A DNA stretch of 64,000 nucleotides from Flavobacterium sp. CG_23.5 (GCF_017875765.1 NZ_JAGGNA010000001.1:2631001-2695000); one strand, 5' to 3'; numbered from the stretch's first letter, positions 10,140 through 19,887 are shown. Notes: generated by a model from the sequence alone, not told the origin. A program made the numbers and translations.

Positions 10140-10484
10140 GTCGACCAGGGACACCCCAATCCAATTATGTAAACATCATTTATGTATTATTCTTTAGCAA
10201 AGATATATAAAAAGTATTAAAATTAATAAAATTATTGCGGTTTTCGATTTCTGTTTCTTTCTAAGTTTTCAAAATCGGTATTTTTTCATAGTATTAAGTC
10301 TAAAGTTCACCTCTGCTTTCTTTTGAATAAATTTAGGGGTCTTTATCAAATTCAAAGTAAAGGAAAGTCTCCCGACTTTGTGCCCACTTAAATAGGCATG
10401 CAAAAGTGAGTAAGTGCTAGCGGTAAATTGTAATGATCACAAAGTTGCTGGAATAATTTTTATGTAACAAATCACATTGTAGAA
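10140..10484. other. intergenic region without recognisable gene
   Basis: About 345 bp between the DUF3800 terminator and the ABC transporter stop. It begins gtcgaccagggacacccc, a more GC-rich tract than its surroundings, and continues as AT-rich non-coding DNA. I see no ORF with family similarity, no tRNA and no clear repeat. It could hold a remnant of whatever brought in the DUF3800 gene, but there is no direct support. Confidence 0.5.
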
Positions 10485-12233
10485 CTACTTCCTTTCCCCA
10501 ATTTGTTGTCTCCACATCGCATAATACAAGCCTTTTTCTTCTAATAAATCTTGGTGTTTGCCTTGCTCGATAATTTGCCCTTGTTCCAAAACAAATATTT
10601 TATCCGCATGCATAATGGTTGATAAACGGTGCGCAATTAATACCGTAATCTGATTTTGCTTGGAAGAAATACTTCGAATGGTTTTTGTAATTTCTTCTTC
10701 GGTAATCGAATCTAAAGCGGATGTCGCTTCATCAAAAAGTAGTAAATGAGGGTTTCTAAGTAAGGCTCTTGCAATAGATAAACGTTGTTTCTCGCCGCCT
10801 GAAACTTTTATTCCGCCTTCGCCAATGGTGGTATACAATCCGTTTTCGGCGCGTTCCAGTAAATTTTGGCACGCCGATTTTTGCAATACATCATTTATTT
10901 CTTCGTCGGTGGCATCGGGTTTTACAAACAGTAAATTGTCTTTTATAGTCCCGGAAAACAATTGCGCATCTTGGGTTACAAATCCTAATTGTTGTCTTAA
11001 TTCGGTTAGATCAATATCTCGCGAATCTTTTTCGTTATAGAAAATAGCACCTTCGGCAGGATTATATAAACCAACCAGCATTTTTACCAACGTGGTTTTT
11101 CCGCTTCCGGATGGACCCACAAAAGCAATGGTTTCGCCGGCGCCAGCTTCAAAAGAAATGTTTTTTACCGCATAAGAACTGGTACTTTGGTGTTTAAAAG
11201 AAACATTCTGGAAACGTAAATTCTTTATGGGTCCAATCGTTTTGGGATTTGCAGGAGTTACTTCACTTTTTGAATTCATCAAATCACTAAAATTATCCAT
11301 CGAAGCTTTCGTTTCGTTGAAAGTGGCAATTACATTTCCGAGTTCTTGCAACGGATTAAACAAAAAGAAAGAGAAGAACATCAAAGTAATCAAATCACCA
11401 GGTTTGATAATACCTTGAAAGATGAACATATACAGTGCAAATACTAAACTGGTTCTCATAAAATGAACCGTTGTCCCTTGCACAAAACTCAACGAGCGAA
11501 TAAATCGTACTTTTTTAAGTTCTAAACCGAGGATTTTATTTGTAGTTGAATTGAGACGATTGACTTCTTGTTGGGTTAATCCCAAGCTTTTTACGAGTTC
11601 TATGTTTCGCAATGATTCGGTTGTTGCTCCAGCCAAAGCAGTAGTTTCTCCTAAAATTTCTTTGGAAACTTTCTTAATTTTTTTGCCTAAAAAAGAACTG
11701 ATAAAAGCAATCACGGGAACGGTCGCTAAAAAAATAGGACCTAACAGCCAATGTATGGTCATGGCATAAACAATGACAAACGTTATTCCAACAATAGATT
11801 GAAAGATTAACGAAATTGATAAGGTGATGAATTTTTCACAGTCGATTTTGACTTTTTGAAGTTTGCCTAATGTTTCGCCACTTCGCTGGTCTTCAAAATC
11901 TTGAAAAGGCAATTGAAGTGCTTTTTGGATCCCATCGGTGTACATTTGCGCACCGGTGCGTTGGATAATAATATTGGTGAAATAATCCTGAAAGTTTTTG
12001 GCGATTCTGGAAACCATTGCAGCTCCTAGAGATAAGGCCAGCCAGCCAAGAACTACCTTAGTAAAGTTGACGTAATTGTTATTGAAGTTGGCTACTCCAA
12101 CGCCACATTCGTTCAATAGTTTACCAATAATTATCGAATCGAATAAAGAAAAACATTGATTTATAGCAGCCAAAAAAAGCGCTATGTATAAAAGCTGTTT
12201 GTGAGCTTTGATGTAAGAATATAGTATTTTCAT
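10485..12233 (-). CDS. ABC exporter, fused permease and ATPase
   Basis: A 582-residue half-transporter: six-helix type I exporter membrane domain (about 1-310) followed by the ATPase domain. Walker A VGPSGSGKTT is near residue 373, the signature VSGGEKQR near 476, Walker B LLLFDEATSALD near 499, and an H-loop IAHRLST later. It resembles MsbA/LmrA-like exporters and should act as a dimer; the substrate is unknown. It is divergent from the ArsR-type regulator at 12402, with a palindromic operator between them, so that regulator probably controls it. Confidence 0.93.
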   Translation of the reverse strand: MKILYSYIKAHKQLLYIALFLAAINQCFSLFDSIIIGKLLNECGVGVANFNNNYVNFTKVVLGWLALSLGAAMVSRIAKNFQDYFTNIIIQRTGAQMYTDGIQKALQLPFQDFEDQRSGETLGKLQKVKIDCEKFITLSISLIFQSIVGITFVIVYAMTIHWLLGPIFLATVPVIAFISSFLGKKIKKVSKEILGETTALAGATTESLRNIELVKSLGLTQQEVNRLNSTTNKILGLELKKVRFIRSLSFVQGTTVHFMRTSLVFALYMFIFQGIIKPGDLITLMFFSFFLFNPLQELGNVIATFNETKASMDNFSDLMNSKSEVTPANPKTIGPIKNLRFQNVSFKHQSTSSYAVKNISFEAGAGETIAFVGPSGSGKTTLVKMLVGLYNPAEGAIFYNEKDSRDIDLTELRQQLGFVTQDAQLFSGTIKDNLLFVKPDATDEEINDVLQKSACQNLLERAENGLYTTIGEGGIKVSGGEKQRLSIARALLRNPHLLLFDEATSALDSITEEEITKTIRSISSKQNQITVLIAHRLSTIMHADKIFVLEQGQIIEQGKHQDLLEEKGLYYAMWRQQIGERK

Positions 12234-12337
12234 GTTTGTTTTTAAGAAAAAAAAGATAAAATTGTTGCGGTCTACTTCCTGAATTTTAAAGTTCTATAAA
12301 TATATTTTTATACAGGAATTCAGATTATAAAAAGGTG

Positions 12338-12345
12338 CAAAGTTA
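12338..12345 (-). promoter_or_regulatory. putative -7 element for the ABC exporter
   Basis: The reverse strand reads TAACTTTG here, a match to the Bacteroidota -7 consensus TAnnTTTG. The TTG expected about 19 bp upstream is not obvious. The 20-bp palindrome at 12354-12373 sits where the -33 region would be, so binding there should block this promoter. Confidence 0.5.
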
Positions 12346-12353
12346 AAATAAAA

Positions 12354-12373
12354 ATATCGAAATATTTCGATAT
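12354..12373. promoter_or_regulatory. perfect 20-bp palindrome, probable ArsR-family operator
   Basis: The sequence ATATCGAAATATTTCGATAT is identical to its own reverse complement. It lies between the divergent ABC exporter and ArsR-type genes, between a minus-strand -7 element (12338-12345) and a plus-strand one (12390-12397). The form (inner ATTTCGAAAT-like half-sites around an AT core) and place suit a dimeric winged-helix repressor controlling both genes. Confidence 0.75.
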
Positions 12374-12389
12374 ATAAAATTTTAATTTT

Positions 12390-12397
12390 TACATTTG
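12390..12397 (+). promoter_or_regulatory. putative -7 element for the ArsR-type regulator
   Basis: TACATTTG matches TAnnTTTG and ends only 4 bp before the ATG at 12402. If transcription starts about 7 bases downstream, the mRNA would be leaderless or almost so. The operator palindrome lies just upstream, supporting autoregulation. Confidence 0.5.
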
Positions 12398-12401
12398 TCT
12401 G

Positions 12402-12689
12402 ATGATTAAAACTTTAGACATAAAGCAAGTAGAAAAAATTTCAAAGGCTTTGGGAGATCCTTACCGTTTAAAAATAATGAAAATTATAAGTGAAAGTCAA
12501 AGTTGCGTGCAATGTTGTGATGTTTCTGCTGAGTTTAATTTGGCACAATCTACCATGTCTCATCATATAAAACAACTGATAGATGCTGATTTACTGATTG
12601 CTGAAAAAGAAGGTCGCAATCTGAAATTTGTAATTAACAAAGAAGTTTGTAATGCATATGCAAGTTATATTAGTAATTTGTCTTTATAA
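12402..12689 (+). CDS. ArsR-type winged-helix repressor
   Basis: A 95-residue regulator of the ArsR/SmtB fold: KALGDPYRLKIMKII (helix 1-2), the recognition helix region NLAQSTMSHHIKQLIDADLL (about residues 48-67), then the wing EKEGRNLKFVINKE. A cysteine cluster SCVQCC (about residues 32-37) occupies the position of the ELCVCDL metal-sensing motif of ArsR/CadC, so a thiophilic metal or oxidant is a plausible inducer, by inference. It is divergent from an ABC exporter with a perfect palindrome between them. Confidence 0.88.
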   Translation: MIKTLDIKQVEKISKALGDPYRLKIMKIISESQSCVQCCDVSAEFNLAQSTMSHHIKQLIDADLLIAEKEGRNLKFVINKEVCNAYASYISNLSL

Positions 12690-12990
12690 TTTAAAAAAAA
12701 AGTCAAGTAGACTCATGATTAATTGGCTTTTACTTTTGACCCAAAAACGAATTTTTAAACTACAACCCAGCTTAACGCTCATTATTATTACCCTCCAAAA
12801 AACCCATTGTTTTGGAATTTTCTATATTTTAATTTTAAAAATGATTAAGCATTACGTTCATACAATAGTTTGAATGTTTAATGGAGGCAATTACAAAATA
12901 ACAAGATTATTACTAATTTCTATGATTAGAATTCTTTACATTTGAGATTCTTATAAATGTGTTGGTTTTTTAATAGAAAAAAATAATAAA
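12690..12990 (+). other. intergenic stretch, no supported gene
   Basis: About 300 bp of AT-rich DNA between the ArsR-type gene and the RDD gene. A 73-codon open frame (12652-12873) overlapping the end of the regulator is low-complexity and has no recognisable domain, so I do not call it. No clear terminator hairpin or repeat is seen. Confidence 0.5.
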
Positions 12991-13488
12991 ATGGAAAGCA
13001 GGGAATTTACAGTTACAGATGATTTATTAGCTTCCAAAGGGCAGCGTTTCCTAAATTTAATTATCGATTTAGTGATTATTTATATCATTGGATTAATTAT
13101 AGTAGCCACCATAAATATTATTGGGGACCTTACAAATAGCTACACGGCATCGAATTGGATTAAAAAATTGACGGTAGTTGAGTACTCGTTTTTTGGACTT
13201 GTAATTCTGTTTTTTTACTACGGACTTACCGAAATGTATTTCTCCAGAACCTTGGCCAAGTATTTCACGAAAACAATAGTAGTGAAGCACAATGGTTCAA
13301 AACCTAATATGAAAAGCTTTATCATAAGAACGGTAGCGCGAATAATTCCTTTTGAGGCTTTTTCTTTTTTATCAGGCGATTCAAGGGGATGGCATGATAC
13401 TTTGTCCGTTACTTATGTGGTGAAAAAGCATGAATTTCTTGAGGAAATGAAATTGGTCACATCATCAGACCAAACTGAAGTTCTATAG
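12991..13488 (+). CDS. RDD family membrane protein
   Basis: A 165-residue protein with three membrane helices and the family pattern LLASKGQRFLNLIIDLVIIY (R and D of the RDD signature) and a closing IPFEAFSFLS...GWHDTLS motif containing the conserved D. RDD proteins are small inner-membrane proteins of mostly unknown role; a few act in ion transport. The ATG follows an A-rich leader. The next gene starts about 30-50 bp downstream on the same strand, so cotranscription is possible. Confidence 0.88.
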   Translation: MESREFTVTDDLLASKGQRFLNLIIDLVIIYIIGLIIVATINIIGDLTNSYTASNWIKKLTVVEYSFFGLVILFFYYGLTEMYFSRTLAKYFTKTIVVKHNGSKPNMKSFIIRTVARIIPFEAFSFLSGDSRGWHDTLSVTYVVKKHEFLEEMKLVTSSDQTEVL

Positions 13489-13540
13489 TGATTCTAAAAT
13501 TATGTTTCAGTAGTTTAGTGTGGAATATCACAGAATGTTT

Positions 13541-14242
13541 ATGCAAAATAAATTAAATATCCATTGCTTACAACACGTTTCATTTGAAGATTTGGGCTGT
13601 ATAGAAAATTGGATTCAAGACCACGGGCATTCGCTTTCTTATACTAATTTATTCGACAATCCTAAATTTCCTGATTTAGATAATATTGATGCTTTAATTA
13701 TTTTGGGCGGACCTATGAGTGTCCATGAGGAATCAGAATTCACTTGGCTAAAAGCCGAAAAAGAATTTATCAAATCTGCCATTGACCAGCATAAAAAAAT
13801 AATAGGAATTTGTTTGGGTGCTCAACTTATTTCAAATGTTTTAGGAGGAAATATTACATCGAATCCTCAAAATGAAATTGGATGGTTTCCCGTTTCAATT
13901 GTAGATTCAAATGTTGAGATGCTAAAGGGTTTTCCAAAATCATTTTCTGTTTTTCATTGGCACGGAGAAACTTTTTCTATTCCCGAAGATGCCATTCGAT
14001 TGATGGAATCACGAGCCTGCGTAAATCAAGCTTTCTTATTGGGAAATCATGTGTTGGGACTACAATTCCATTTAGAAGTCACACTTGAGACCATGACAAA
14101 AATGGCCTTTCACGAGCAATCTGAATTAGTCAAAGATGCTTATGTTCAAACCTATGATGAGATTGTCAATAACACAACATTTCTTGAGGATAACAATCAG
14201 ATGATGTTTCGATTATTGGACTATTTGTTTGATAAAGAGTAA
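13541..14242 (+). CDS. class I glutamine amidotransferase-like protein
   Basis: A class I GATase domain protein of about 233 residues. The nucleophile elbow GICLGAQ supplies the catalytic Cys (about residue 91 from this start) and LGLQFHLEVT the catalytic His-Glu pair. It resembles GMP-synthase-like stand-alone amidotransferases, some of which are gamma-glutamyl hydrolases of amino-acid or polyamine conjugates; the substrate is not predictable. I chose ATG 13541 (MQNKLNIHCLQH); an ATG at 13535 is equally possible, while the in-frame GTG at 13520 would add residues not expected in the fold. Confidence 0.88.
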   Translation: MQNKLNIHCLQHVSFEDLGCIENWIQDHGHSLSYTNLFDNPKFPDLDNIDALIILGGPMSVHEESEFTWLKAEKEFIKSAIDQHKKIIGICLGAQLISNVLGGNITSNPQNEIGWFPVSIVDSNVEMLKGFPKSFSVFHWHGETFSIPEDAIRLMESRACVNQAFLLGNHVLGLQFHLEVTLETMTKMAFHEQSELVKDAYVQTYDEIVNNTTFLEDNNQMMFRLLDYLFDKE

Positions 14243-14353
14243 GGATATGTGTTGTTTTAAAGATATTGCAGTAATAAGTTGAAATACTTTGAACTTCTGT
14301 AAAATTATGCATAACTCCCGTTTTATTTCTTCCAAAAATGGATGTATTTATTT

Positions 14354-14361
14354 TATCTTTG
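14354..14361 (+). promoter_or_regulatory. putative dgt -7 element
   Basis: TATCTTTG matches TAnnTTTG about 15-24 bp before the two candidate ATGs of the dGTPase gene. No good TTG is found at the expected -33 position. Confidence 0.4.
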
Positions 14362-14375
14362 AAAATAAATATTAA

Positions 14376-15728
14376 ATGATAACCATGAACTGGGAACAAC
14401 TTTTATCACTAAAACGTCAAGGCGACAAAGGCAAAAGATTACGAATAGAACAAGATGACACGCGTTTGGGCTTTGAGGTTGATTATGATCGTATTATTTT
14501 CTCCGCAGCTTTTAGAAGTTTACAAGATAAAACACAAGTTATTCCATTATCGAAGACTGATTTTGTTCACACCAGATTGACTCACAGTTTAGAGGTTTCG
14601 GTTGTAGGTCGTTCTTTAGGGCGATTAGTAGGAAAGAAAATCATCGAAAAATATCCACATCTGAAAGAAGTTCACGGTTTTCATATGAATGATTTTGGCG
14701 CAATAGTCGCTGCCGCTTCCTTGGCGCACGATATTGGGAATCCCCCTTTTGGACATTCCGGTGAAAAAGCAATTGGAGAATATTTCTCTATTGGAAACGG
14801 GCAACAATATAAAGACCAGCTTTCCGAAAAAGAATGGCAGGATTTAATTGATTTCGAAGGGAATGCTAATGGCTTTTCCGTTCTTACTGCGAGTCGTCCA
14901 GGAATTGAAGGCGGACTCAGAATTTCTTATGCAACTCTTGGTGCTTTTATGAAATACCCAAAAGAAAGTCTTCCGAAAAAACCAACGAAAAATATTGCCG
15001 ATAAAAAGTATGGTTTCTTTCAAACCGATAAATCTTTTTTTCAGGAAGTGGCTGCCGATATGGGTTTGATTCCAAATAAATTGGGAAGCGATATTGGTTT
15101 CGAAAGACATCCTTTGGCTTATTTAGTAGAAGCAGCAGATGATATTTGTTATACAATCATTGATTTTGAAGATGGAATAAACCTTGGTCTGGTTTCCGAA
15201 GATTTCGCATTGGAATATTTAATCAAATTGGTAAAAGACAGTATAGATACTTCTAAATATAAGACGCTTACTACAAAAGAAGACAGGATAAGTTATTTAC
15301 GTGCCTTGGCAATAGGAAGTTTAATCAATGATGCGGTCAACGTTTTTATCGAAAATGAAACGTTAATTCTAGAAGGTAAATTTCCTTTTGCAATCATGGA
15401 TAAAAGCAAATACAAAGCGCAGATGGATGATATTATCAAGATAAGTGTCAATAATATTTACCAAAGCAGGGAAGTAATTGAGAAAGAAATTGTGGGTTAT
15501 CAGATAATCCAAACCTTATTAGATAAATTCATCATCGCCTTCAATAACAAATACAATGGGAATGCCTCTAATTACGATTCGTTAATATTAAAAATGCTGC
15601 CAGAAAAACATCATTTAGAAAAAGAAAATTTATACGGTCGATTACTTCATATTTGCCATTTTATCTCGTTGCTTACGGATGGCAATGCATTGCTGTTTTA
15701 TAAAACAATTACAGCAGGTAAAGGTTAA
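14376..15728 (+). CDS. dgt: deoxyguanosine triphosphate triphosphohydrolase
   Basis: A 450-residue HD-domain dGTPase. The metal-binding residues are visible as H70 (HSLEVS), the H118-D119 pair (LAHDIGNPPFGHSGE) and a later D in AADDICYTIIDFEDG. The enzyme hydrolyses dNTPs, classically dGTP, to the nucleoside and tripolyphosphate, trimming dNTP pools. Length matches the family. Two starts are possible, 14376 and 14385 (MNWEQLL); the second fits the usual family start better. Confidence 0.94.
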   Translation: MITMNWEQLLSLKRQGDKGKRLRIEQDDTRLGFEVDYDRIIFSAAFRSLQDKTQVIPLSKTDFVHTRLTHSLEVSVVGRSLGRLVGKKIIEKYPHLKEVHGFHMNDFGAIVAAASLAHDIGNPPFGHSGEKAIGEYFSIGNGQQYKDQLSEKEWQDLIDFEGNANGFSVLTASRPGIEGGLRISYATLGAFMKYPKESLPKKPTKNIADKKYGFFQTDKSFFQEVAADMGLIPNKLGSDIGFERHPLAYLVEAADDICYTIIDFEDGINLGLVSEDFALEYLIKLVKDSIDTSKYKTLTTKEDRISYLRALAIGSLINDAVNVFIENETLILEGKFPFAIMDKSKYKAQMDDIIKISVNNIYQSREVIEKEIVGYQIIQTLLDKFIIAFNNKYNGNASNYDSLILKMLPEKHHLEKENLYGRLLHICHFISLLTDGNALLFYKTITAGKG

Positions 15729-15818
15729 ATTATGAACAATTTAATAGTTAATTGTTAAATCAAGTAAAAACAATTAAGTTTGCGAAATAATTAACCATAT
15801 TAGACTTCAACCAAATTT

Positions 15819-18479
15819 ATGAAAAAAATTACCCTTTTAATATTATTTTTTATTCCCCTTATCAGTTTTTCTCAGTCCAATGTTGAAACCATTCAGAGAT
15901 ATTTAAACACCAAAAGTGCCAAGTTGGCTGTCTCAAACGACGACGTTAAAGATTGGGTAATGGAGAGTGAAGGAAATTCAACAAATACAAATATCAATAG
16001 TTGTTATGTTTTACAAAGATATAAAGGAATAGAAATTTTTAGAGCACTTTCTAATTTTTCTATAAAAGATGGTCAAGTAATTAATGTTGGAAATCGTTTT
16101 GTTTCAAATTTAGCTCAAAAAGCAAATGCGACAAAGCCTTCGCTTGCGGTCCTTGATGCTCTAAGCAAAACGTATGTTAAACTAGATATTGTTCCTACAT
16201 CCTCTTTTACTGTTTTAGAAAAAATTGGACAGTATAAATTTAAAATTAGCAACGGATTATCTGTCGAAGAACCTGTTAATGCCAATTTAGTATATCATTT
16301 GACGAAAGAAAACACTTTAAAATTAGCTTGGGATTTTACCATCAATACGCCAACTCATAATCATATTTGGAGTGTGAGAGTTGATGCGCTAAATGGAGAA
16401 ATTTTAGAGAAAAAAGACTTTGTAATTTCCTGTAATTTCGATAAAAAGCAGTTCCATGCTTCCTCAAAAATATTTACTAATAATCCCGTTAAAGCAACTT
16501 ACAAACAGCTGTTTTCTTTAGCTCCCGTTGCTGCAGCGGGCGGTTCTTACAATGTAATTCCTTTTAACTATGAAAGTCCGAATCACATTTCTAGACAAAT
16601 AATATCAAATCCTGCAAATGCTATAGCTTCTCCTTACGGATGGCACGATACTAACGGTATTTTGGGGGCTGAGTACACAATAACCAGAGGGAATAATGTT
16701 TGGACAAAAGCTGATATTTTAGGAGATAATTTAAATTCAGGTTACAGCTCGGAGGGTGGGGCATCATTAGCTTTTGATTTTCCTTATGGAGGTACCAATG
16801 TTGATGCGTCTACTTACATTGATGCGGCTAACACGAATTTGTTTTATATGAATAATGTGATGCATGACATTTGGTATCAATATGGTTTTGATGAAATAAA
16901 TGGAAATTTTCAACAGAATAATTACGGTAAAGGCGGAACTGCAACTGATTATGTATATGCAGATTCTCAAGATGGTTCCAAAGCAGATCCTCAAAGTATA
17001 AATAATGCCAATTTTTCTGCTCCGCCGGACGGAACAAAACCGAGAATGCAGATGTTTTTGTGGAATTACGGGCCACAAATAAAACCAATTATTGTGAATA
17101 CTCCGTCAAATATTGCGGGGAGTTATACGGCTAGGCAAAATTCATTTAACCCCGGTCGAGTTGATTTACCTGTTGCTCCCGCATTTATACAATCTGATTT
17201 GGTTCTTTATTTAGATAGCGCGACAACGACGAATGAGGCGTGTGTAGCGCCATCAAATGCAGCGGCAATGAATGGCAAAATTGTTGTTATTAAAAGAGGA
17301 AGTTGCACGTTTGTTATAAAAGTAAAAGCGGCTCAGGATGCTGGTGCGGTAGCGGTAATTATTGTGAATAATGTGGTCGGAGATATTTCTATGTCGGGTG
17401 CTGATGCAACAATCACTATTCCGGCAATAAGCGTAACAAAAGCTGTTGGCGATTTACTTATCAATCAAATGCAAACTGAGGCTGTTAACGTGAAATTGCA
17501 ATTGCAGTCTTCACCATTTGTAAATTCAGATGGAGATTTTGATAATGGAATTATTGCACATGAATATGGGCATGGTATTTCTATTCGTTTAGCAGGAGGG
17601 AGTAAGAATTCAAGTTGTTTGGATAATACAGACCAAATGGGAGAAGGTTGGTCTGATTGGTTTGCTCTTATGTTGCAACTTAAACAAGGGGATGTGGGGA
17701 CATCGAAAAAAGGGATTGGTACATTTGTTTCTTACCAGCCGACAGATGGGTTAGGGATAAGAGATTATGCCTATTCAACGGATCGAGCAGTAAATCCAAT
17801 GACATATGCAAACACTAATAGGTATCAATATAAGGATAAAGATGGCGTTGAACAAACCGAAATTCATGGTACCGGTTCTGTTTGGACAACCGTATTGTGG
17901 GACTTGACTTGGGCTTATATTAATAAATATGGATACGACGATAATAAGTATACTGGAATTGCGGGTAATAATAAACTAATGCGAATTGTGTTGGATGCTA
18001 TTAAGTTACAGCCATGCAGTCCAACTTTTGTTAGTGCAAGAGATGCAATTATTGCAGCGGATCAGGCAGTTACAGGCGGAAAGGATTATTGCATGATTTG
18101 GCAGGTATTTGCAGCTAGAGGTCTTGGTGTGAATGCATCAGCAGGGGATGGGAATGTAGGGAATGATCAGGTAGAGGATTTTACAATGCCATCAGCAGGA
18201 CCAAACTGTGTTTTAGCAGTCAATCAGTTTGATGGTAGTGATAAAATGAGCGTATATCCAAACCCTTCATCAGGACAAGTAAATCTCCGTATTGATCAAT
18301 ATTTGGGTAAGGTTTCTATTCAAATAATAGATATCAACGGAAGAGTGGTTTCTAAATTTAAAAATGAGGAATTCAATAATCTAAAAACAATTGATTTAAG
18401 CCGCCTTCAAAAAGGAGTTTATATTATGAAAGTTAATGGTGATGATCTTGAATTTACGGAGAAAATTATTATGAATTAA
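15819..18479 (+). CDS. secreted M36 (fungalysin) metalloprotease with PA domain and T9SS sorting tail
   Basis: An 886-residue exoprotease. Order: signal peptide (1-18, ending SFS/Q), propeptide-like region (about 20-200), M36 catalytic core split by a protease-associated (PA) insert (about 450-560), the zinc motif H581-E-Y-G-H585 with third ligand E609 in EGWSDW, and a C-terminal type A sorting domain (about 810-886) with VYPNPSSGQVNL and GVYIMKV. It is expected to be exported by Sec and then the T9SS to the surface or medium. It is monocistronic, followed by a terminator shared with the convergent LacI gene. Confidence 0.95.
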   Translation: MKKITLLILFFIPLISFSQSNVETIQRYLNTKSAKLAVSNDDVKDWVMESEGNSTNTNINSCYVLQRYKGIEIFRALSNFSIKDGQVINVGNRFVSNLAQKANATKPSLAVLDALSKTYVKLDIVPTSSFTVLEKIGQYKFKISNGLSVEEPVNANLVYHLTKENTLKLAWDFTINTPTHNHIWSVRVDALNGEILEKKDFVISCNFDKKQFHASSKIFTNNPVKATYKQLFSLAPVAAAGGSYNVIPFNYESPNHISRQIISNPANAIASPYGWHDTNGILGAEYTITRGNNVWTKADILGDNLNSGYSSEGGASLAFDFPYGGTNVDASTYIDAANTNLFYMNNVMHDIWYQYGFDEINGNFQQNNYGKGGTATDYVYADSQDGSKADPQSINNANFSAPPDGTKPRMQMFLWNYGPQIKPIIVNTPSNIAGSYTARQNSFNPGRVDLPVAPAFIQSDLVLYLDSATTTNEACVAPSNAAAMNGKIVVIKRGSCTFVIKVKAAQDAGAVAVIIVNNVVGDISMSGADATITIPAISVTKAVGDLLINQMQTEAVNVKLQLQSSPFVNSDGDFDNGIIAHEYGHGISIRLAGGSKNSSCLDNTDQMGEGWSDWFALMLQLKQGDVGTSKKGIGTFVSYQPTDGLGIRDYAYSTDRAVNPMTYANTNRYQYKDKDGVEQTEIHGTGSVWTTVLWDLTWAYINKYGYDDNKYTGIAGNNKLMRIVLDAIKLQPCSPTFVSARDAIIAADQAVTGGKDYCMIWQVFAARGLGVNASAGDGNVGNDQVEDFTMPSAGPNCVLAVNQFDGSDKMSVYPNPSSGQVNLRIDQYLGKVSIQIIDINGRVVSKFKNEEFNNLKTIDLSRLQKGVYIMKVNGDDLEFTEKIIMN

Positions 18480-18546
18480 ATTTAAAATAAAAGAGTTTAG
18501 TAAGTGATTGGAAAGTCAAGTCCAAAAGAATCAATTGACGTTTAAT

Positions 18547-18587
18547 AAAAAAATCCATCAGTCTCGAAAAGACTGATGGATTTTTTT
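18547..18587. terminator. bidirectional terminator between M36 protease and LacI regulator
   Basis: AAAAAATCCATCAGTC and GACTGATGGATTTTTT form a long perfect stem with flanking A and T tracts on both sides, so it can terminate both convergent genes. Confidence 0.92.
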
Positions 18588-18592
18588 ATACT

Positions 18593-19618
18593 TTACAATT
18601 TCCTTGTTGACTCGCGTTCTTTTAATTTAGTTTTAATGACAACAGTTTGATAGGGGATTTCCTCTTCTTTAGATTCTAGTCTATTAATAAGAAGTCTAGC
18701 AGCCACTTCACCAATTTCTATTCCGTGTTGGCTTACCGTTGTTAAACTTGGCGACAGTCTTCTAGAAGCAAGAATTCCATCTGCGAAACCTATAATAGAT
18801 AGATTTTCGGGGATTTTATATCCTTTTTTGAGTCCAATTTTCAATGCGGCCACAGAGTCGTTTTCTTCTAAAGCAAAAATTCCGTCGATGGTATTGGTGT
18901 CAAAAATATTTTCGATTTTTTCGTTCAAATCATCTTCAGAATCGGTTCTTAAAATTAAATTTGGATTCAAAGCAATGTTGTTTTTCTCCAATGCTTTTAA
19001 ATAGCCTTCAGCTCTAAGTTTTCCAACACTCAAATTGTCAATAGATGAAAATAAGGCAATATTTTTACATCCTAAATCTATTAAATGCTGGGTAGAATTT
19101 ATAGCCGAATCAAAATCATCAACAATTACTTTGTCGCAATCTACATCATCAGCAATTCGGTCAAACATAACTATAGGAGTGCCGTCATTGATTATTGCGG
19201 CAAAATGATTGTATTCGTGGAGTTTCTGCGCTTCTTCGGAGACTGATAAAATAAATCCATCGATAGTTCCATTGCTCAGCATTTCAAGTGTATGGGCTTC
19301 TTTTTCTAAAGATTCATTGGAAATACACATGATGACGTTGTATCCTTTTTCATCAGCGACTTTCTCTATCCCGCTAAACACTTTGGCAAAAAAAGAATTT
19401 AGAATATTAGGTATAATAACACCAATGGTTTTTGTTTTTCTGTTTTTAAGATTCAGACCAATAACGTTTGGTTTATAGTTTTTGAGTTTTGCGTATTCTT
19501 TGATTTTGATTTTTGTCAACTCACTAATCTCCGGGCTGTCATTAAGTGCTTTTGAAACAGTAGAAACAGATACATTAAGTTCTTTTGCAATTTGTTTTAA
19601 TGTTGCTTTAGCTTTCAT
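18593..19618 (-). CDS. LacI family transcriptional regulator
   Basis: A 341-residue repressor. N-terminal helix-turn-helix (TLKQIAKELNVSVSTVSKAL, about residues 5-24) and hinge helix, then a periplasmic-binding-protein-like sensor domain (about 62-335) with the TIGVIIPNILNSFFAKVFSG opening. Members normally sense sugars. No sugar-use operon is adjacent: the nearest genes are a secreted protease (convergent) and ribosomal protein genes (divergent), so its targets are probably elsewhere. Confidence 0.93.
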   Translation of the reverse strand: MKAKATLKQIAKELNVSVSTVSKALNDSPEISELTKIKIKEYAKLKNYKPNVIGLNLKNRKTKTIGVIIPNILNSFFAKVFSGIEKVADEKGYNVIMCISNESLEKEAHTLEMLSNGTIDGFILSVSEEAQKLHEYNHFAAIINDGTPIVMFDRIADDVDCDKVIVDDFDSAINSTQHLIDLGCKNIALFSSIDNLSVGKLRAEGYLKALEKNNIALNPNLILRTDSEDDLNEKIENIFDTNTIDGIFALEENDSVAALKIGLKKGYKIPENLSIIGFADGILASRRLSPSLTTVSQHGIEIGEVAARLLINRLESKEEEIPYQTVVIKTKLKERESTRKL

Positions 19619-19887
19619 ATAGAGAGGTTTATTGTGATTTTTGATGTGAAATTATTTACAAGATATAAATAATTAGAATATTAACGGTATTAATGCCAAA
19701 AATAGCCATTAAAATATAAATTTCACAGTTGAAAAATGATTAATGGACAATAAACTTATAAAAAAAAGCGATAGCTTTGTTTCTTAAGCCAACAATATAG
19801 TAATTCTAAATTCAATCCCAGAAAATTATTTTAAATATACATTTGATAATCAGCACAAAAAGATGGGAAAAATAATCTTTTAAGGTA
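19619..19887. other. intergenic region between lacI-type gene and rplM
   Basis: About 270 bp of AT-rich DNA separating divergent genes upstream of the rplM promoter. It presumably holds the LacI gene promoter. I see no ORF, repeat or conserved RNA in it. Confidence 0.5.

Noticed and set aside
10140..10170. GC-rich tract gtcgaccagggacacccc considered as tRNA or att-site remnant
   Set aside because: No cloverleaf, no T-loop consensus, and no matching copy found in the window.
12652..12873. 73-codon open frame after the ArsR-type gene
   Set aside because: It overlaps the regulator end in another frame, is rich in Ile/Leu from AT bias and has no recognisable domain.
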